DNA from: Flabesymbios commensalis
Taxonomy: Eukaryota > Annelida > Polychaeta > Terebellida > Flabelligeridae
Assembly: GCA_964017125.1 (NCBI GenBank)
Contig: OZ024905.1
Location: 39,784,869-39,848,868, forward strand
Direction: 5' to 3'
DNA length: 64,000 nucleotides
Position numbers and translations under genes: made by a program. Under the pieces are notes generated by a model that worked only from the letters and a program-made list of their open reading frames with translations, did no database searches and had not been told where the DNA came from. Shown one piece after another: positions 1 through 10,250 of the stretch; position 1 is the stretch's first letter; every line of letters begins with the position of its first letter.

Positions 1-1258
1 ACGCTCCTAAATAACATTGTGAACGTTTGTTACATTTTATACTTTTCACTGAAATTTCATGTTGCGTACATCACAATCCTGTTGCTTACATCACGAATTC
101 ATCCTTGTGCGGTAGTTCCCAGCTTAACTAATTATACAAAGGTTATAGCATTTTTACATATTATGGGTTATAGGAGACTTGTTACTTTAATAAAAATATA
201 TTGGGAATGCTCACCAAATATTCTTTATAATAAAATATATTAAATTTTTTTTGTGACGTACGAAACATTACATACATCACGACACATAAATCCCGGAATA
301 AACCAAACCTTCAAGACATTTTTTTGTTTTCTTTGTATAGCCTCAAAGCATGCCTTCCCATGATCACCTATTATCATTAAACTAAGTGAAATAATTCATA
401 TGATAATTATTCATCAAGATTGTAAATACCTATCAATTCATACAATTTTTTTTTAGCAAAGTTGTTATTTGACTAACAACAGAGGTAATTTTGTGTTTGA
501 ATGCTTTAAAAAAAATAGCTGTTATGTCGCAATGTCATGGTTTTGCCCACATGACAAAAAATTAAATAACAAATTTATGATGCAATGACAAACAGCAGTA
601 ATTAACTGCTGACATTTTAGTTACTGCTGTTTGCTGTTTACTTGCAATGAAAATCGTTAATTTATTGCTAGAATCCGATAGTCATCGCCATAAAACTACA
701 TTATGCATAATATAATTATACATCGATCGATAGATACAATAGCGTATGCTGTAATACATGTATACATATGTTTAGATAGATCCGGGTAATTACGACCACC
801 CTGTACCAGTGTAATGTATAATATATGACAGGAGGAGGGCGGGGGTCTATCTAACACAGGGATACTGGCACACAATGAATGAGCTTTAATATTTATATAT
901 GGCTATTTTATAACCGCTCGGGTAACACGTACGAAATTCTAGAAATGTTATTATTCTCATCACGTTTCACTAGAAATATATATATAATTTTTTTTCTTAT
1001 ATAGTACAATGTTATTGCTCTGTACCTTCCACCCATGTGTGTTATGTACTGTTTATATATTATTGTACTTGTCCTAATCCAACATTTTGAGTTGATTACA
1101 CAACATCTCACTTGCAGTGGTGGATGAAGATGACTTCAAGTGGGAGACTAATTAAAATACTTTTGTCATATTGTTGAAACAGTTTCTTAAAAATATCGTT
1201 CTAAAACCCAGAGGCGCACAACATTTACTCAGTGTTCAGGGAACTTAAATGATACTTT
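1..1258. other. AT-rich spacer, no gene seen
   Basis: No open frame longer than about 75 codons looks protein-like, and there is no recognisable repeat terminus. The stretch holds only short A/T runs and a small inverted pair around 590-645 (GCAGTAATTAACTGCTGACA with a later TTACTGCTGTTTGCTG). I see nothing here that I can name. Confidence 0.5.
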
Positions 1259-1261
1259 TCA

Positions 1262-1515
1262 ACCCTTTAATCTCCAAATTATTCAATCTGAATTTCACCC
1301 ACTTGAAGTTGTGTCTCGCTCACGCGATACACAATTTAAAGTGAGTGAAAATTATTCAGATTTGACAAAATGGAGGTCAACTGTTTTCAAATATTGCTGA
1401 TTGATGTCACATTTTATCTTTACCATGTTTAAAAGGTGGTACTCAATGTGCTAATAAAAAAATGAAAACCCGAATATATGCGGCACCGGCGGTTAAAGGG
1501 TTAAAGGGTTGAATA
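1262..1515. mobile_element. TTAA-type MITE, family B (palindrome core)
   Basis: The ends read CAACCCTTTAATC and AAAGGGTTG. The core at about 1296-1352 is an imperfect hairpin: CACTTGAAGTTGTGTCTCGC followed by the complementary GCGATACACAATTTAAAGTG. At least a dozen related copies occur in this window, which is what defines the family. The ends fit the piggyBac-like TTAA group. It is non-coding. Confidence 0.7.
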
Positions 1516-1889
1516 AACTGTGTAAATATATTCTTATATATTTGTGTACCAACCCGTTCTGCCAGTAAACGTAGAACATCTTATGCGTACACCACAGGAA
1601 AATGAACGGAACATAACATTTTTGTATGGTATATTGTAAAAATTACAGTCGTGAAGTATTCGTAATAAAATAGGTATTTTAACTATAATAATATTGTTGG
1701 ATCAGTCGCACGTAGCGGTATGCCATTATTATCTAATTATCCAGCATTCATAATGCCAGCGGAAATTTCGCTTTTTCTGAATACAATTTGCTTTAATTAA
1801 TTCCTTGTTGATTAGTTGTCTTGCAACATATTTAATTACTAAATCTAGAGTACTATACTCGATCCAATAAATAATAGAAATAGGGTTAT

Positions 1890-3270
1890 GTACTGTAGAG
1901 CTGTGGGGTCTGAATAGAGATGAGTTATGCACTGTACATTCTGAATCGAGACAGGTTGCATTTGTGTACTGTAATAGCAGTGGGATTTGAATGGAGATAG
2001 GGTGGCTGTTCTGTACTGTACTACTGCAGTGGGGTCTTAATCGAGACGGGTTGTGCACTGTACAGCAGTGGGAGATGGGTTATGTACTATACAGCAGTGG
2101 GGTTTGAGTAGAGATGGGTTATGTACTGTACAGCAGTGGGACCTTAATAGAGATGGGTTGTGTACTGTACAGCAGTGGGGTCTGAATAGAGATGGGTTTT
2201 GCACTGTACATTAGCAGTGTGGTCTGAATTGAGACAGGTTGCATTTGTGTATTGTACAGCAGTGGGGTTTGAAAAGAGATGGGTTGTGTACTGCACAGCA
2301 GTGGGGTTTGAATAGAAATGGATTATGTACTATACAGCAGTGGGGGTTTGAATAGAGATGGGTTATGTACTGTACAGCAGTGGGGTTTGAATAGAGATGG
2401 GTTTTGCACTGTACATTAGCAGTGTGGTCTGAATCGAGACAGGTTGCATTTGTGTATTGTACAGCAGTGGGGTTTGAATAGAGATGGGTTGTGTACTGCA
2501 CAGCAGTGGGGTTTGAATAGAAATGGGTTATGTACTGTACAGCAGTGGGGGTTTGAATAGAGATGGGTTATGTACTGTACAGCAGTGGGGGTTTGAATAG
2601 AGATGGGTTATGTCCTGTACAGCAGTGGGGTTTGTATAGAGATGGGTTTTGCACTGTACATTAGCAGTGTGGTCTGAATCGAGACAGGTTGCATTTGTGT
2701 ATTGTACAGCAGTGGGGTTTGAATAGAGATGGGTTATGTACTGTATAGCAGTGGGGTTTGAATAGAGATGGGTTATGTACTGTACATCAGTGTGGTTTGA
2801 ATAGAGACGGGTTTGTGCATTGTACAGCAGTGGGGTCTGAATGGAGATGGGTTATGTACTGTACAGCAGTGGGGTTAGAATAGAGATGGATTGTGTACTG
2901 TACAGCAGTGGGGTTTGAATAGAGATGGGTTGTGTACTGTGCATCAGCACTATTGTCTGAATAGAGATGGTTTATGCAACTGTACATCTAATCACCAGTG
3001 TGGTCTGAATCGAAACATGTTGCATTTGTGTACTGTACAGCAGTGGGTTCTGAATATTGATGGGTTATGTACTGAACAGCAGTGAGATTTGAATAGAGAT
3101 GGATTGTGTACTGTACTATAGCAGTGTAGTCTGAGAAAAACATGAGGGTTACATTTACCCAGTTTAAGTAGAGATTGAGATGGAGTTAAAGATAACATCT
3201 CGATTTTACTGCCTAACACTACAGTCAAAGTTCATAATACACGACAGCAGTGGATCTGAACAGAGACAGG
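1890..3270. repeat. Minisatellite, about 40-bp unit
   Basis: About 34 degenerate copies of a roughly 40-bp unit built around TGTACAGCAGTGGGGTTTGA followed by ATAGAGATGGGTT. A variant carrying TTAGCAGTGTGGTCTGAAT then GAGACAGGTTGCATTTGTG recurs near 2213, 2417, 2663 and 2997, so there is a higher-order period of about 200-250 bp. Open frames across it on both strands are by-products of the repeat and not genes. Confidence 0.9.
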
Positions 3271-3289
3271 CTAAATATTCCTTTCTAGA

Positions 3290-3476
3290 ATAAGCCGCAG
3301 AAATCCCGTAAATTACGCCCTGTCTGACACGTGGCCCGGTATTTATGGGGATCTATATGTGGCTTAATCTGAGCAGCCTTGGAGTGTTCTTCAGGGATAT
3401 TCTGATAATCTGGTTCTATTTGCGGACGCTCGCCATAGTAGACGATCTTTATCATGATTATCCCCTCTGCTTCCAT
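3290..3476 (-). CDS. Possible isolated exon, unknown product
   Basis: The minus strand has an open stretch of about 60 residues containing IKIVYYGERPQIEPDYQNIP and HIDPHKYRATCQTGRNLRDF. It is rich in charged residues and not low-complexity, unlike the surrounding minisatellite frames. I do not recognise a family, and no convincing splice sites flank it (a weak possible donor reads GGC/GTAATT). It could be an exon of a gene lying mostly outside the window, a relic of a transposon protein, or chance. Confidence 0.2.
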
Positions 3477-3682
3477 GCGACCCGCAGCCTATGATTCATC
3501 AGATAGAACATGGCCATGTCATCAGTTGAAATGTGTCCAAAATAGCTGATAGGTCAATCCATACGTCGTGATTACTGTATTAGTATTATTCCTTGGTTAG
3601 TCAGTCCAGTTTTATTGGGAGTAATTTACTGATAGGTCAATCCAAACATCGTGATTTATATAACCATGATAACTGTACTTAT

Positions 3683-3933
3683 CAATCCTTGAAGCGCTGC
3701 CAATTTTTTGTATAAACTATGGAGACCAAAGTATTTTTTTTTACTTTGGAATCATCATGATTATCTTAGTTAGCTGTTTCTGATTCATTTGAATTCCTAC
3801 CTATGTTATGGGTCTACGGCCATTAGAAATATTTTTACTCTTGCAGTGCGGGGATCGACTTTAGTCGTCAGAATCTGACGTCCACAGACGTCGATTCTGA
3901 CGACTAAAGTCGATCCCCGCGCTGTAAGGGTTA
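3683..3933 (+). mobile_element. TTAA-type MITE, family A
   Basis: The ends read TCCTTGAAGCGCTG and GCGCTGTAAGGGTT, which are inverted. The right part holds a near-perfect hairpin at about 3848-3922: GCGGGGATCGACTTTAGTCG, TCAGAATCTGACGT, then the complement. The left part carries the family signature TTTGAATTCCTACCTATGTT then ATGGGTCTACGGCCATTAG, shared with copies at 46.9, 47.6, 49.5 and 61.4 kb. Confidence 0.8.
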
Positions 3934-4194
3934 CCAATCCTTTGTTACTAGTATCATAAGTAGGCCTATACTCAATTCAGTTTCATTGAGCTATGCAATT
4001 TACAAATATTGTAGAATTAGCGTCGCGACTGTTAGCTTTGTCACTATTTCATACGTAACCAGCAAACACGAGACGTTGACCCATTTCATTTGTAAATTGT
4101 GTAATTTATTGTAAAGATAGTCACATATGCTGCATTATTGCTTTTAACATAATTGTGTGGACATGTACCCCATAAATGAAGAAGACTCGCCACA

Positions 4195-4368
4195 GCTGTC
4201 GACGAAGGTGTGGATCTGAGTGCCGCACAGGCTAAACTAGGTCAGGAGAACCACCTGAGGTTGGTGATCTAAATCAACATTTTATGACATTGCCCTCCGG
4301 ACACAGGATTTGAAATTCGATCCCTGGCGCCTTACGCCAAGCACGCTACCCCCGGTAACGCTGGCTCC
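4195..4368 (-). mobile_element. tRNA-derived SINE, old copy
   Basis: Read on the minus strand it begins GAGCCAGCGTTACCGG (box A region). It continues with a box-B-like CCAGGGATCGAATTTCAAAT and then the shared body: CACAGG, GGAGGGCAATGTC, CCTGACCTAGTTTAGCCTG. It is diverged relative to the copies at 5.4, 30.5 and 33.6 kb. Confidence 0.65.
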
Positions 4369-4404
4369 TCAAATCCCAATTTTGTTTTTTAAGCCCGAAT
4401 AGCA

Positions 4405-4456
4405 GGCTCCAGCGTGACAAGCAGCAGTGTTTAACCACTACACCAGAGCCACACTT
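4405..4456 (-). mobile_element. tRNA-like SINE head fragment
   Basis: On the minus strand it reads GTGGCTCTGGTGTAGTGGTT AAACACTGCTGC. This resembles the 5' half of a tRNA with a pol III box A (TGGTGTAGTGGTT). No 3' half follows, so it is a SINE head or tRNA relic and not a functional tRNA gene. Confidence 0.4.
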
Positions 4457-4811
4457 TCATAGTTAACCAACTGAATGAAGGAAACCGTCGACATGTGGTG
4501 ACATATGTTGAAATTGATCAGAAAGTGTTAAACACTGAATCCAATGCGTGTAATTTTTAACACTCACTGGCGGACGATATTCTCATAATATGATATACGA
4601 GGTTGTTTATACTGTATGTAATTGGACAGGATTTAATGAGTCTGATACAATCAGGTGGTGTATGGCGACAATCAGCGTGCCAATCAGTCAGTTCTTATGT
4701 TACCCATTAGTAAGTGCCTACTGGCCTGTGGGGACGTACTAATATGCAGATCATCATGTCAACCGTAGATACATATACTTGCCGACAGACAGGTCAAGGT
4801 AACTTGGGCAG

Positions 4812-4899
4812 GAGGACACTAAAGAAGTAACCCAAGGCATTCAAAATAACTACATATGTAGTTATTTTGAATGCCTTGGGTCACTTCTTTAGTGTCCTC
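4812..4899. mobile_element. 88-bp near-perfect palindrome
   Basis: GAGGACACTAAAGAAGT at the left and ACTTCTTTAGTGTCCTC at the right are exact complements, centred on ACATATGT at 4852-4859. Across 44 bp per arm I find one mismatch. There is no spacer and no coding potential. Probably a fold-back MITE; no second copy was seen in this window. Confidence 0.7.
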
Positions 4900-5404
4900 A
4901 AGGAAACTAGACTATGACCATGATGACCCTAACCCAACTCGCTTTTTTTTATGTACCCGAGGTAAGTCTATGTCAATCGACAGCCGAATTTATCCGTCCA
5001 CACTTTGCATTACATCTTTTACTGCCAAGGTGTCTATTGCGACCCACAACTTCAAGTGGTTGAACAACAGCTGGCGTCACTCGCATGAACTCATAATTTA
5101 GCATGCAATGAAGGTATGAGAGTGATATCACAGACATACAAATTGTCCATTCTTCACAGCTCAAACATGCAAAATGAATCTAGAAATGTGTTTTTCGGTT
5201 AAGATCAATAAAACGCTTCCTACTGTCAAACAGTGTTACTAATGACATTAAAATTATGTTTATTTCAACATATTATTGTCGGATAAATATAATAAACTCG
5301 GGCGTTTATGGAGGTCTATTTAAAGGTATGATTAAAACATGTAAAATGTGTGACATCGCTTCCATACCTTCATTGCAAGCCTTCATTGTATGCTCGACTA
5401 CAGT

Positions 5405-5577
5405 TCATGCGAGTGAAATGAAATGAATCGGGCTTTAGGCCACCTTTGTGCACATATAGGCTAAACTGGGCCAGGAGAACCTCCTGAGGATGGTGAGATG
5501 ATTGAGATGACACTGTCCTCCAGACACAGGATTCGAAATTCGAGCCCTGGCGGTCTGAGGCCGAGCTCATGCGAGTG
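5405..5577 (-). mobile_element. tRNA-derived SINE with 11-bp target duplication
   Basis: The body (5416-5566) runs on the minus strand from a truncated tRNA-like head (GGCCTCAGACCGCCAGGGCT, box-B-like GGGCTCGAATTTCGAATCC) to an AT-rich tail built on ATTTCATTTCA. It is flanked by identical 11-bp copies of TCATGCGAGTG at 5405-5415 and 5567-5577, direct evidence of retroposition. The head is 5' truncated, as expected of target-primed insertion. Confidence 0.85.
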
Positions 5578-6085
5578 GCGCCACCTGTGGTTAAGCTACT
5601 CATGTTCAATTTAAAACCAATCATTTGCACTCCCAAAAACAGTTAATATGATAACAAAGCGATTTAAAATTAAATAGTAGTTATGATTTGGAATCAAAAT
5701 GTTAACTTGATGCAGGTCCACATTCGGTGTACTTATTATCCCGCATAATGCATTTGACATTTCCAGTTTTATTTGTACATCGTCTGGTTACTGTTCTGAC
5801 TGACATTAACCAGTCATTAAGTGTGGTTGGTTATATGTGGACCATTGTGCTACTAGACCACCGGGAACGGTATTTTTAAAGCAGACCTAGATCTTAGAAA
5901 TGGGATTGGTCGAGATCACCTTGCCCAACCGCTTTGAAAACGCCGGATCTGATCCCCAGAAGAGGACAACATGGGTAAGAGGAGTCACCATCCCGAATTA
6001 GAGGACGTGTGAACGTGGCCTGCATGGTATATGACGGGGGCACTACATTAATGTAGTGCTTCCCGTTATAACAGGTCACGTTGGG
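5578..6085. other. Spacer with transposon scraps
   Basis: No gene is seen. A short perfect hairpin (CACTACATTAATGTAGTG) lies near 6041-6058. The neighbouring GAACGTGGCCTGCATGG... GACGGGGGCA resembles the right end of the long-TIR element at 7413-7948, so this is probably a relic of that family. Confidence 0.35.
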
Positions 6086-6163
6086 CGGGGGCCCTGGTGC
6101 ATTGGTTAGAGCTGGCTGCTTGGAAAGTCGGAGATCGCGGGCTCGAGCCCCACTCTGGTCTCC
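6086..6163 (+). mobile_element. tRNA-like sequence, likely SINE head
   Basis: It contains a box A match (TGGTGCATTGGTTAGAGC) and a strong box B (GGGCTCGAGCCCC) at tRNA-like spacing, within GGGGGCCCTGG ... CTCTGGTCTCC. The acceptor ends pair poorly and I cannot draw a normal anticodon arm. I therefore call it a tRNA-derived SINE promoter and not a working tRNA gene. A truncated copy of the common SINE starts 60 bp downstream. Confidence 0.45.
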
Positions 6164-6219
6164 ATGTTTTAAAGAAATACTATGTTTCTGCCCCGCTCAC
6201 TCGTGAAGATTCAATATTG

Positions 6220-6335
6220 TGGAGAGCCTCTGTGACCGAGAGGTAGCGTGCTCTGCCTCAGACCGCCAGGGTTCGAATTTCGAATCCTGTGTATGGAGGT
6301 GGCCTAAAACCCCATTGATTTCATTTTTTCACCAG
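6220..6335 (+). mobile_element. tRNA-derived SINE, internally deleted
   Basis: The complete head GGAGAGCCTCTGTGACCGAG AGGTAGCGTGCTCTG and the box B GGGTTCGAATTTCGAATCC are present. The body then jumps from CCTGTGTATGGAGG to GGTGGCCTAAAACCCC and the T-rich tail, missing about 70 bp that other copies retain. Confidence 0.75.
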
Positions 6336-6809
6336 GCCATGGCACGTTCCCATGCAAGCTCAACACAAAATATGAAAGTTGATTGAGCGCAGCGCAGGAG
6401 TGATCAGAATATAAAATAAGCTTATTTCACGTTCATACTACGTCCTTTCTGCGTCCTTGCTACGTCCAATTCAGGTTTACACTACGACTGAAAGGTCATC
6501 ACTAGTTCCTTACCACGCAGATGATCACGTCCTTCACGTACTTCCTTCCGTGTTTACTATACTTTCTAATCTGTCCAACCAATTTGTTCCACGTGTTCAC
6601 CAAGCGTTTACCACGCTGTCACTGGGTTCTCCGAGGTCATTATGAATAATGTCAAAATGTTCATTTGTTCTGGAGGTTTTGTACAAAAACGTCAAAGTAC
6701 CATGAAAAAGCATACTAAATAAATATGATCAACAGCCGTCATGCACAGGCCAGACGCATACTGGTCCTGTGGTGTACAGTCGCCAGTAAATCATAAATGT
6801 AATGATTAG

Positions 6810-7060
6810 TTAACCCTTTGAGCCCTCACGATGCATCAAAGCATCATTTTACATCCCTGAAAACAGACTTAATTTTCCTACAACCAAAGGTTTTAGAACG
6901 AAAATTCCCATAACACTGGTTTACCAATACATGGCAATTTTCTTTAATTTTTAAACCACATCAAATCATCTTAATCCGCTACAAGTCGAGAATTGCGGCA
7001 GCAATTCGCGACTTGTAGTGGGAGAAGATGATTATGGTAAACTCAGGCTTGAAAGGGTAA
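6810..7060. mobile_element. TTAA-type MITE, family D
   Basis: The left end is TTAACCCTTTGAGCCC and the right end GGCTTGAAAGGGTAA. The core is a long hairpin at about 6972-7034: CTACAAGTCGAGAATTGC and GCAATTCGCGACTTGTAG, flanked by ATCATCTT-like arms. The same core and GATGCATCAAAGCATCATTT signature occur at 40.8, 46.1 and 48.9 kb. Confidence 0.85.
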
Positions 7061-7412
7061 AGTCTCACTTTGTGATTTTTGGGAGAGTGGCTGCTGCCAT
7101 ACAGCGCTGGTGGTTTAAAGCGTTGTTCGTTTGGCTCCTAGTGGTTCGTATATAAGTGAGCCTCTTGGAGCTGTGTGTCCCATCACGTGTTGCCTTTTGG
7201 CAAGCCTATCAGCTTTGTGCATCTCTGCACGTGACTGTTTTGACCTATTTAGATATTAGGTTTGAATCCGCCATCTTTTCATATTTTTGGTCGCGCACAC
7301 TGGCAGGTCATGACTGCTCAGAAATCTCACCGTCCACACCCTTTTTCAAAACGTTTATCCCTATGCTGAGACATTATCATTATTTTTTTGTGTATCTTAT
7401 ATCATCCTAGTA

Positions 7413-7948
7413 TTATGCCCCCGTCACACCAGGCCAAACTTCCACGACGTCCACAAAAAAACAACAAGAACGCAGTAAGGACTTGCACAACCTCGTGGGA
7501 ACGCAGTAAAAACCGATGAAGACGTGATATGGTCTCCATGGACGCGGAGGACGTGGAGGAACATTGAACCCTGTTCAAAATTTACGTAGGGAGGACGTAG
7601 TCAGGTCAGAACGCCGTGCGACATTCATAAGGACGTAGTAACAATGGTATTGACGCAGTAACGACGTAACCAAAACCTCGTAGCAACTTGATTATAGTAC
7701 AAACGTGGCATGGACGGGAAAGATCGCATGCCCTTCTCAGAACGTTCTTACTGCGTCCTGTTTCGACCACGACCTTGCTTCATAATTTTTCGAACATGTC
7801 CATTGCTCGACAACGTCCATGGACACCAAATCATGTTGTATCCAGTTTCTACTGCGTTCCCACGACGTTGGACAAGTCCTTACTGTATCCTCCCATTTGT
7901 TGTGGACATAGTGCTGTGGAAACGTGGCCTGATGTTGCGGGGGCATAA
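7413..7948. mobile_element. Non-autonomous transposon with about 100-bp TIRs
   Basis: The ends TTATGCCCCCGTCACACCAG and CTGATGTTGCGGGGGCATAA are inverted. Similarity continues inward for about 100 bp (GTAAGGACTTG, CGTGGGAACGCAGTA on the left; complements on the right). The interior is rich in short GACGTAGTA / ACGCAGTAA motifs, which create spurious open frames. Superfamily not determined. A relic of the same type may lie near 6010-6040. Confidence 0.75.
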
Positions 7949-8081
7949 GAGCTACATTGACCATGAAGACCACACTGTGCCCTAAAAGGCAGTGTGGACT
8001 GTGGACAGGGTCAAATTGTCTAAATGTCACAGTATAATCTTTCCCACCTCCCAGTCGGGCTCGCACAGCTTCTGTTATTAC

Positions 8082-8317
8082 CAACCCTCATCCTGCTGAT
8101 CACGACTATTGTCGTTTTTATTCTGTTTTATTAGTCGACCAAATACCTGTTATTGGGAATGAAATGTGTGTCTAAATATCAAGACAAGGAATGTATGTGC
8201 TCAAATTAAACAAATATGAGTAATTTTCAGCCTCTTGAGGTTGTGGGTCGCGGTAGCGAAACACAACCTCAAGTAGCTAAAAAATTTAAAAAAATAACCT
8301 AGCATGATAAGGGTTAA
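8082..8317. mobile_element. TTAA-type MITE, family B
   Basis: It runs from CAACCCTCATCCTGCTGATC to CTAGCATGATAAGGGTTAA, with the core hairpin CTTGAGGTTGTGGGTCGCGG / GCGAAACACAACCTCAAG at about 8232-8276. The long interior segment (ACCTGTTATTGGGAATGAAA) is shared with the copies at 31.7 and 41.0 kb. Confidence 0.8.
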
Positions 8318-8515
8318 TACACAGATACATATACACGTACAATGAAATATAATAAAAGTATCAATTTCAATAATAACCACTCTCACAGATACGTGCGACT
8401 CCAGTGCGTTGTTCGTATTTTCTCTACGAAGGAATTACATTTGTATATTAGTATTGACTACGGATCGGGGTATAGTAACGACACTCAAACTGATGTACAG
8501 GAAATAAAATATAAT

Positions 8516-8608
8516 CCCAGCAAACAAAACACATTTGTATAACATTTATACAATCTCGGCCAGCAAACAACATTGTATAAATGTATACTAATGTTTTGTG
8601 TTTGCTGG
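8516..8608. mobile_element. CAGCAAACAC palindrome element (family E)
   Basis: CCCAGCAAACAAAACAC at the left mirrors TTTTGTGTTTGCTGG at the right. The interior CATTTGTATAACATTTATAC / GTATAAATGTATACTAATG is a degenerate palindrome. Shares termini with the perfect copies at 20952, 58854 and 59501. Confidence 0.7.
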
Positions 8609-8784
8609 TATATGCCTATATACAGAGACATGTATCAATATCATAACCACCTCCACTAGTATCTATGAAAGGGGTAGTGTGACTAATTAAGACTATTTTT
8701 GTACCCTTGTGCCATGTTCAGATTGCGGCCACATTGACATTGAACTGATCAATTTCATGGACATAAAGAGAGAGCTGGTTTAAT

Positions 8785-8855
8785 GATGGGCCAGCGTCGC
8801 AGACGGCGTACCAACCTTAAATCGACATCGGGTGAACATCTCGTGTTTGATGGGC
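8785..8855. mobile_element. Family E palindrome relic
   Basis: Contains the family centre GGGCCAGCGTCGCAGACGGC and one end CTCGTGTTTGATGGG; the other arm is lost. Confidence 0.45.
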
Positions 8856-8869
8856 TCACGGCTCATTAT

Positions 8870-10250
8870 GGCATAGTGCATTACCACGTCAACGTTTGTA
8901 CATGTGAGCTCCAACGGCTCATTGTGTCATAGGGCATTACCACGTCAACGTGTGTACATGAGAGCTCCAACGGCTCATTATGTCATACTGCATTACCACG
9001 TCAACGTGTGTACATGTGAGCTCCAACGGCTCATTATGTCATAGGGCATTACCACGTCAACGTATTTACATGTGAGCTCTAATGGCCTGTGATGTCATAG
9101 TGCATTACCATGTCAACGTATGTACATGTGAGAAAATGTATATCTCACATGCTATAATGTTAAAGTACATTACCACATTAACGTGTTTAGGTGTGAGCTC
9201 CAACGGCTCATTATGTCATAGTGCATTACCACGGCAACGTATGTACATGTGTGTGAGCTCTAATGACCTGTGATGTCATAGTGCATTACCATGTCAACGT
9301 ATGTACATGTATGCGAGCTCAAATGGCCTGTGAGCTCATTATGTCATAGTGCATTACCACGTCAACGTATGTACATGTGAGCTCTAATGGCCTGTGATGT
9401 CATAGTGCATTACCATGTCAACGTATGTACATGTGATATAATGTATATCTCACATGCTATAATGTTATAGTACATTACCACGTTAACGTGTCTAGGTGTG
9501 AGCTCTAACAGCTCATAATGTCATAGTGCATTGCCACGTCAACGTGTGTATATAGGTGAAATCTAACGGCGCATAATGTCATAATGCCTTACCACGTACA
9601 CTATGTATATGAACTTCAACGGCTCTAATATAATGTCATAATAATATAATGTCTAAAATAATATAATATATAAAGTCATAATACACTATCACGTCAACGT
9701 GTATACAGGTGAGCCGGAACAATGTCTAACGGCTCATAATAATACCAAACTTTCAGTATGTGAGCTATCACGACTCACGGTGCCATAGTACACTATCCCG
9801 TCAACGTGTGTATTTGAGTTCTCATGCCTCATAATCTCGCAGGGCATTATGTGTCTATGTGAGTTCCTACTGGTCATAATGTTACAATACATTTCCTCGT
9901 CTGTATGTACTATATGTTAGATTTCACGGATCTGTAGATATGTCTGTTGGCTTATAATAGTACAGTGCATTAATACTTCTCTATGTATGTGAGCTCTCGT
10001 GGCTTATAATATTACAGTGCATTGCCACGTCTCTATGCATGTACTCTCTCGCGTCTTATAATATTACAGTGCGTATTACCACGTCGCTATGTATGTGAGT
10101 CCTAACGGCTTATAATATTACAGTGCGTTACCACGTCCCTATGTATGTGAGCTCTCGTGGCTTATAATATTACAGTGCATTGCCACGTCTCTATGCATGT
10201 GCTCTCTCGCGTCTTATAATATTACAGTGCGTATTACCACGTCTATATAT
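8870..10250. repeat. Minisatellite, about 56-bp unit (left part)
   Basis: Tandem units of roughly 56 bp centred on GTGCATTACCACGTCAACG, TGTACATGTGAGCTC and ATTATGTCATA. Copies become more diverged after 9600, where ATATTACAGTGCATTGCCAC variants take over. The array resumes at 11602 after a transposon insertion, so the two parts are one array. Confidence 0.9.

Noticed and set aside
1729-3228. Several frames of 64-109 codons on both strands
   Set aside because: All derive from the 40-bp minisatellite; similar frames exist on both strands.
6086-6163. Functional tRNA gene
   Set aside because: Boxes A and B are good, but the acceptor ends do not pair and no anticodon arm can be drawn; a SINE head is more likely.
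7688-8084. Overlapping plus and minus frames of 86-115 codons
   Set aside because: They lie in the long-TIR element and its right arm; codon content is explained by repeated GACGT/ACGCAG words.
8870-10250. CRISPR-like array because of regular repeats
   Set aside because: Units are contiguous and degenerate with no unique spacers; it is a eukaryotic minisatellite.
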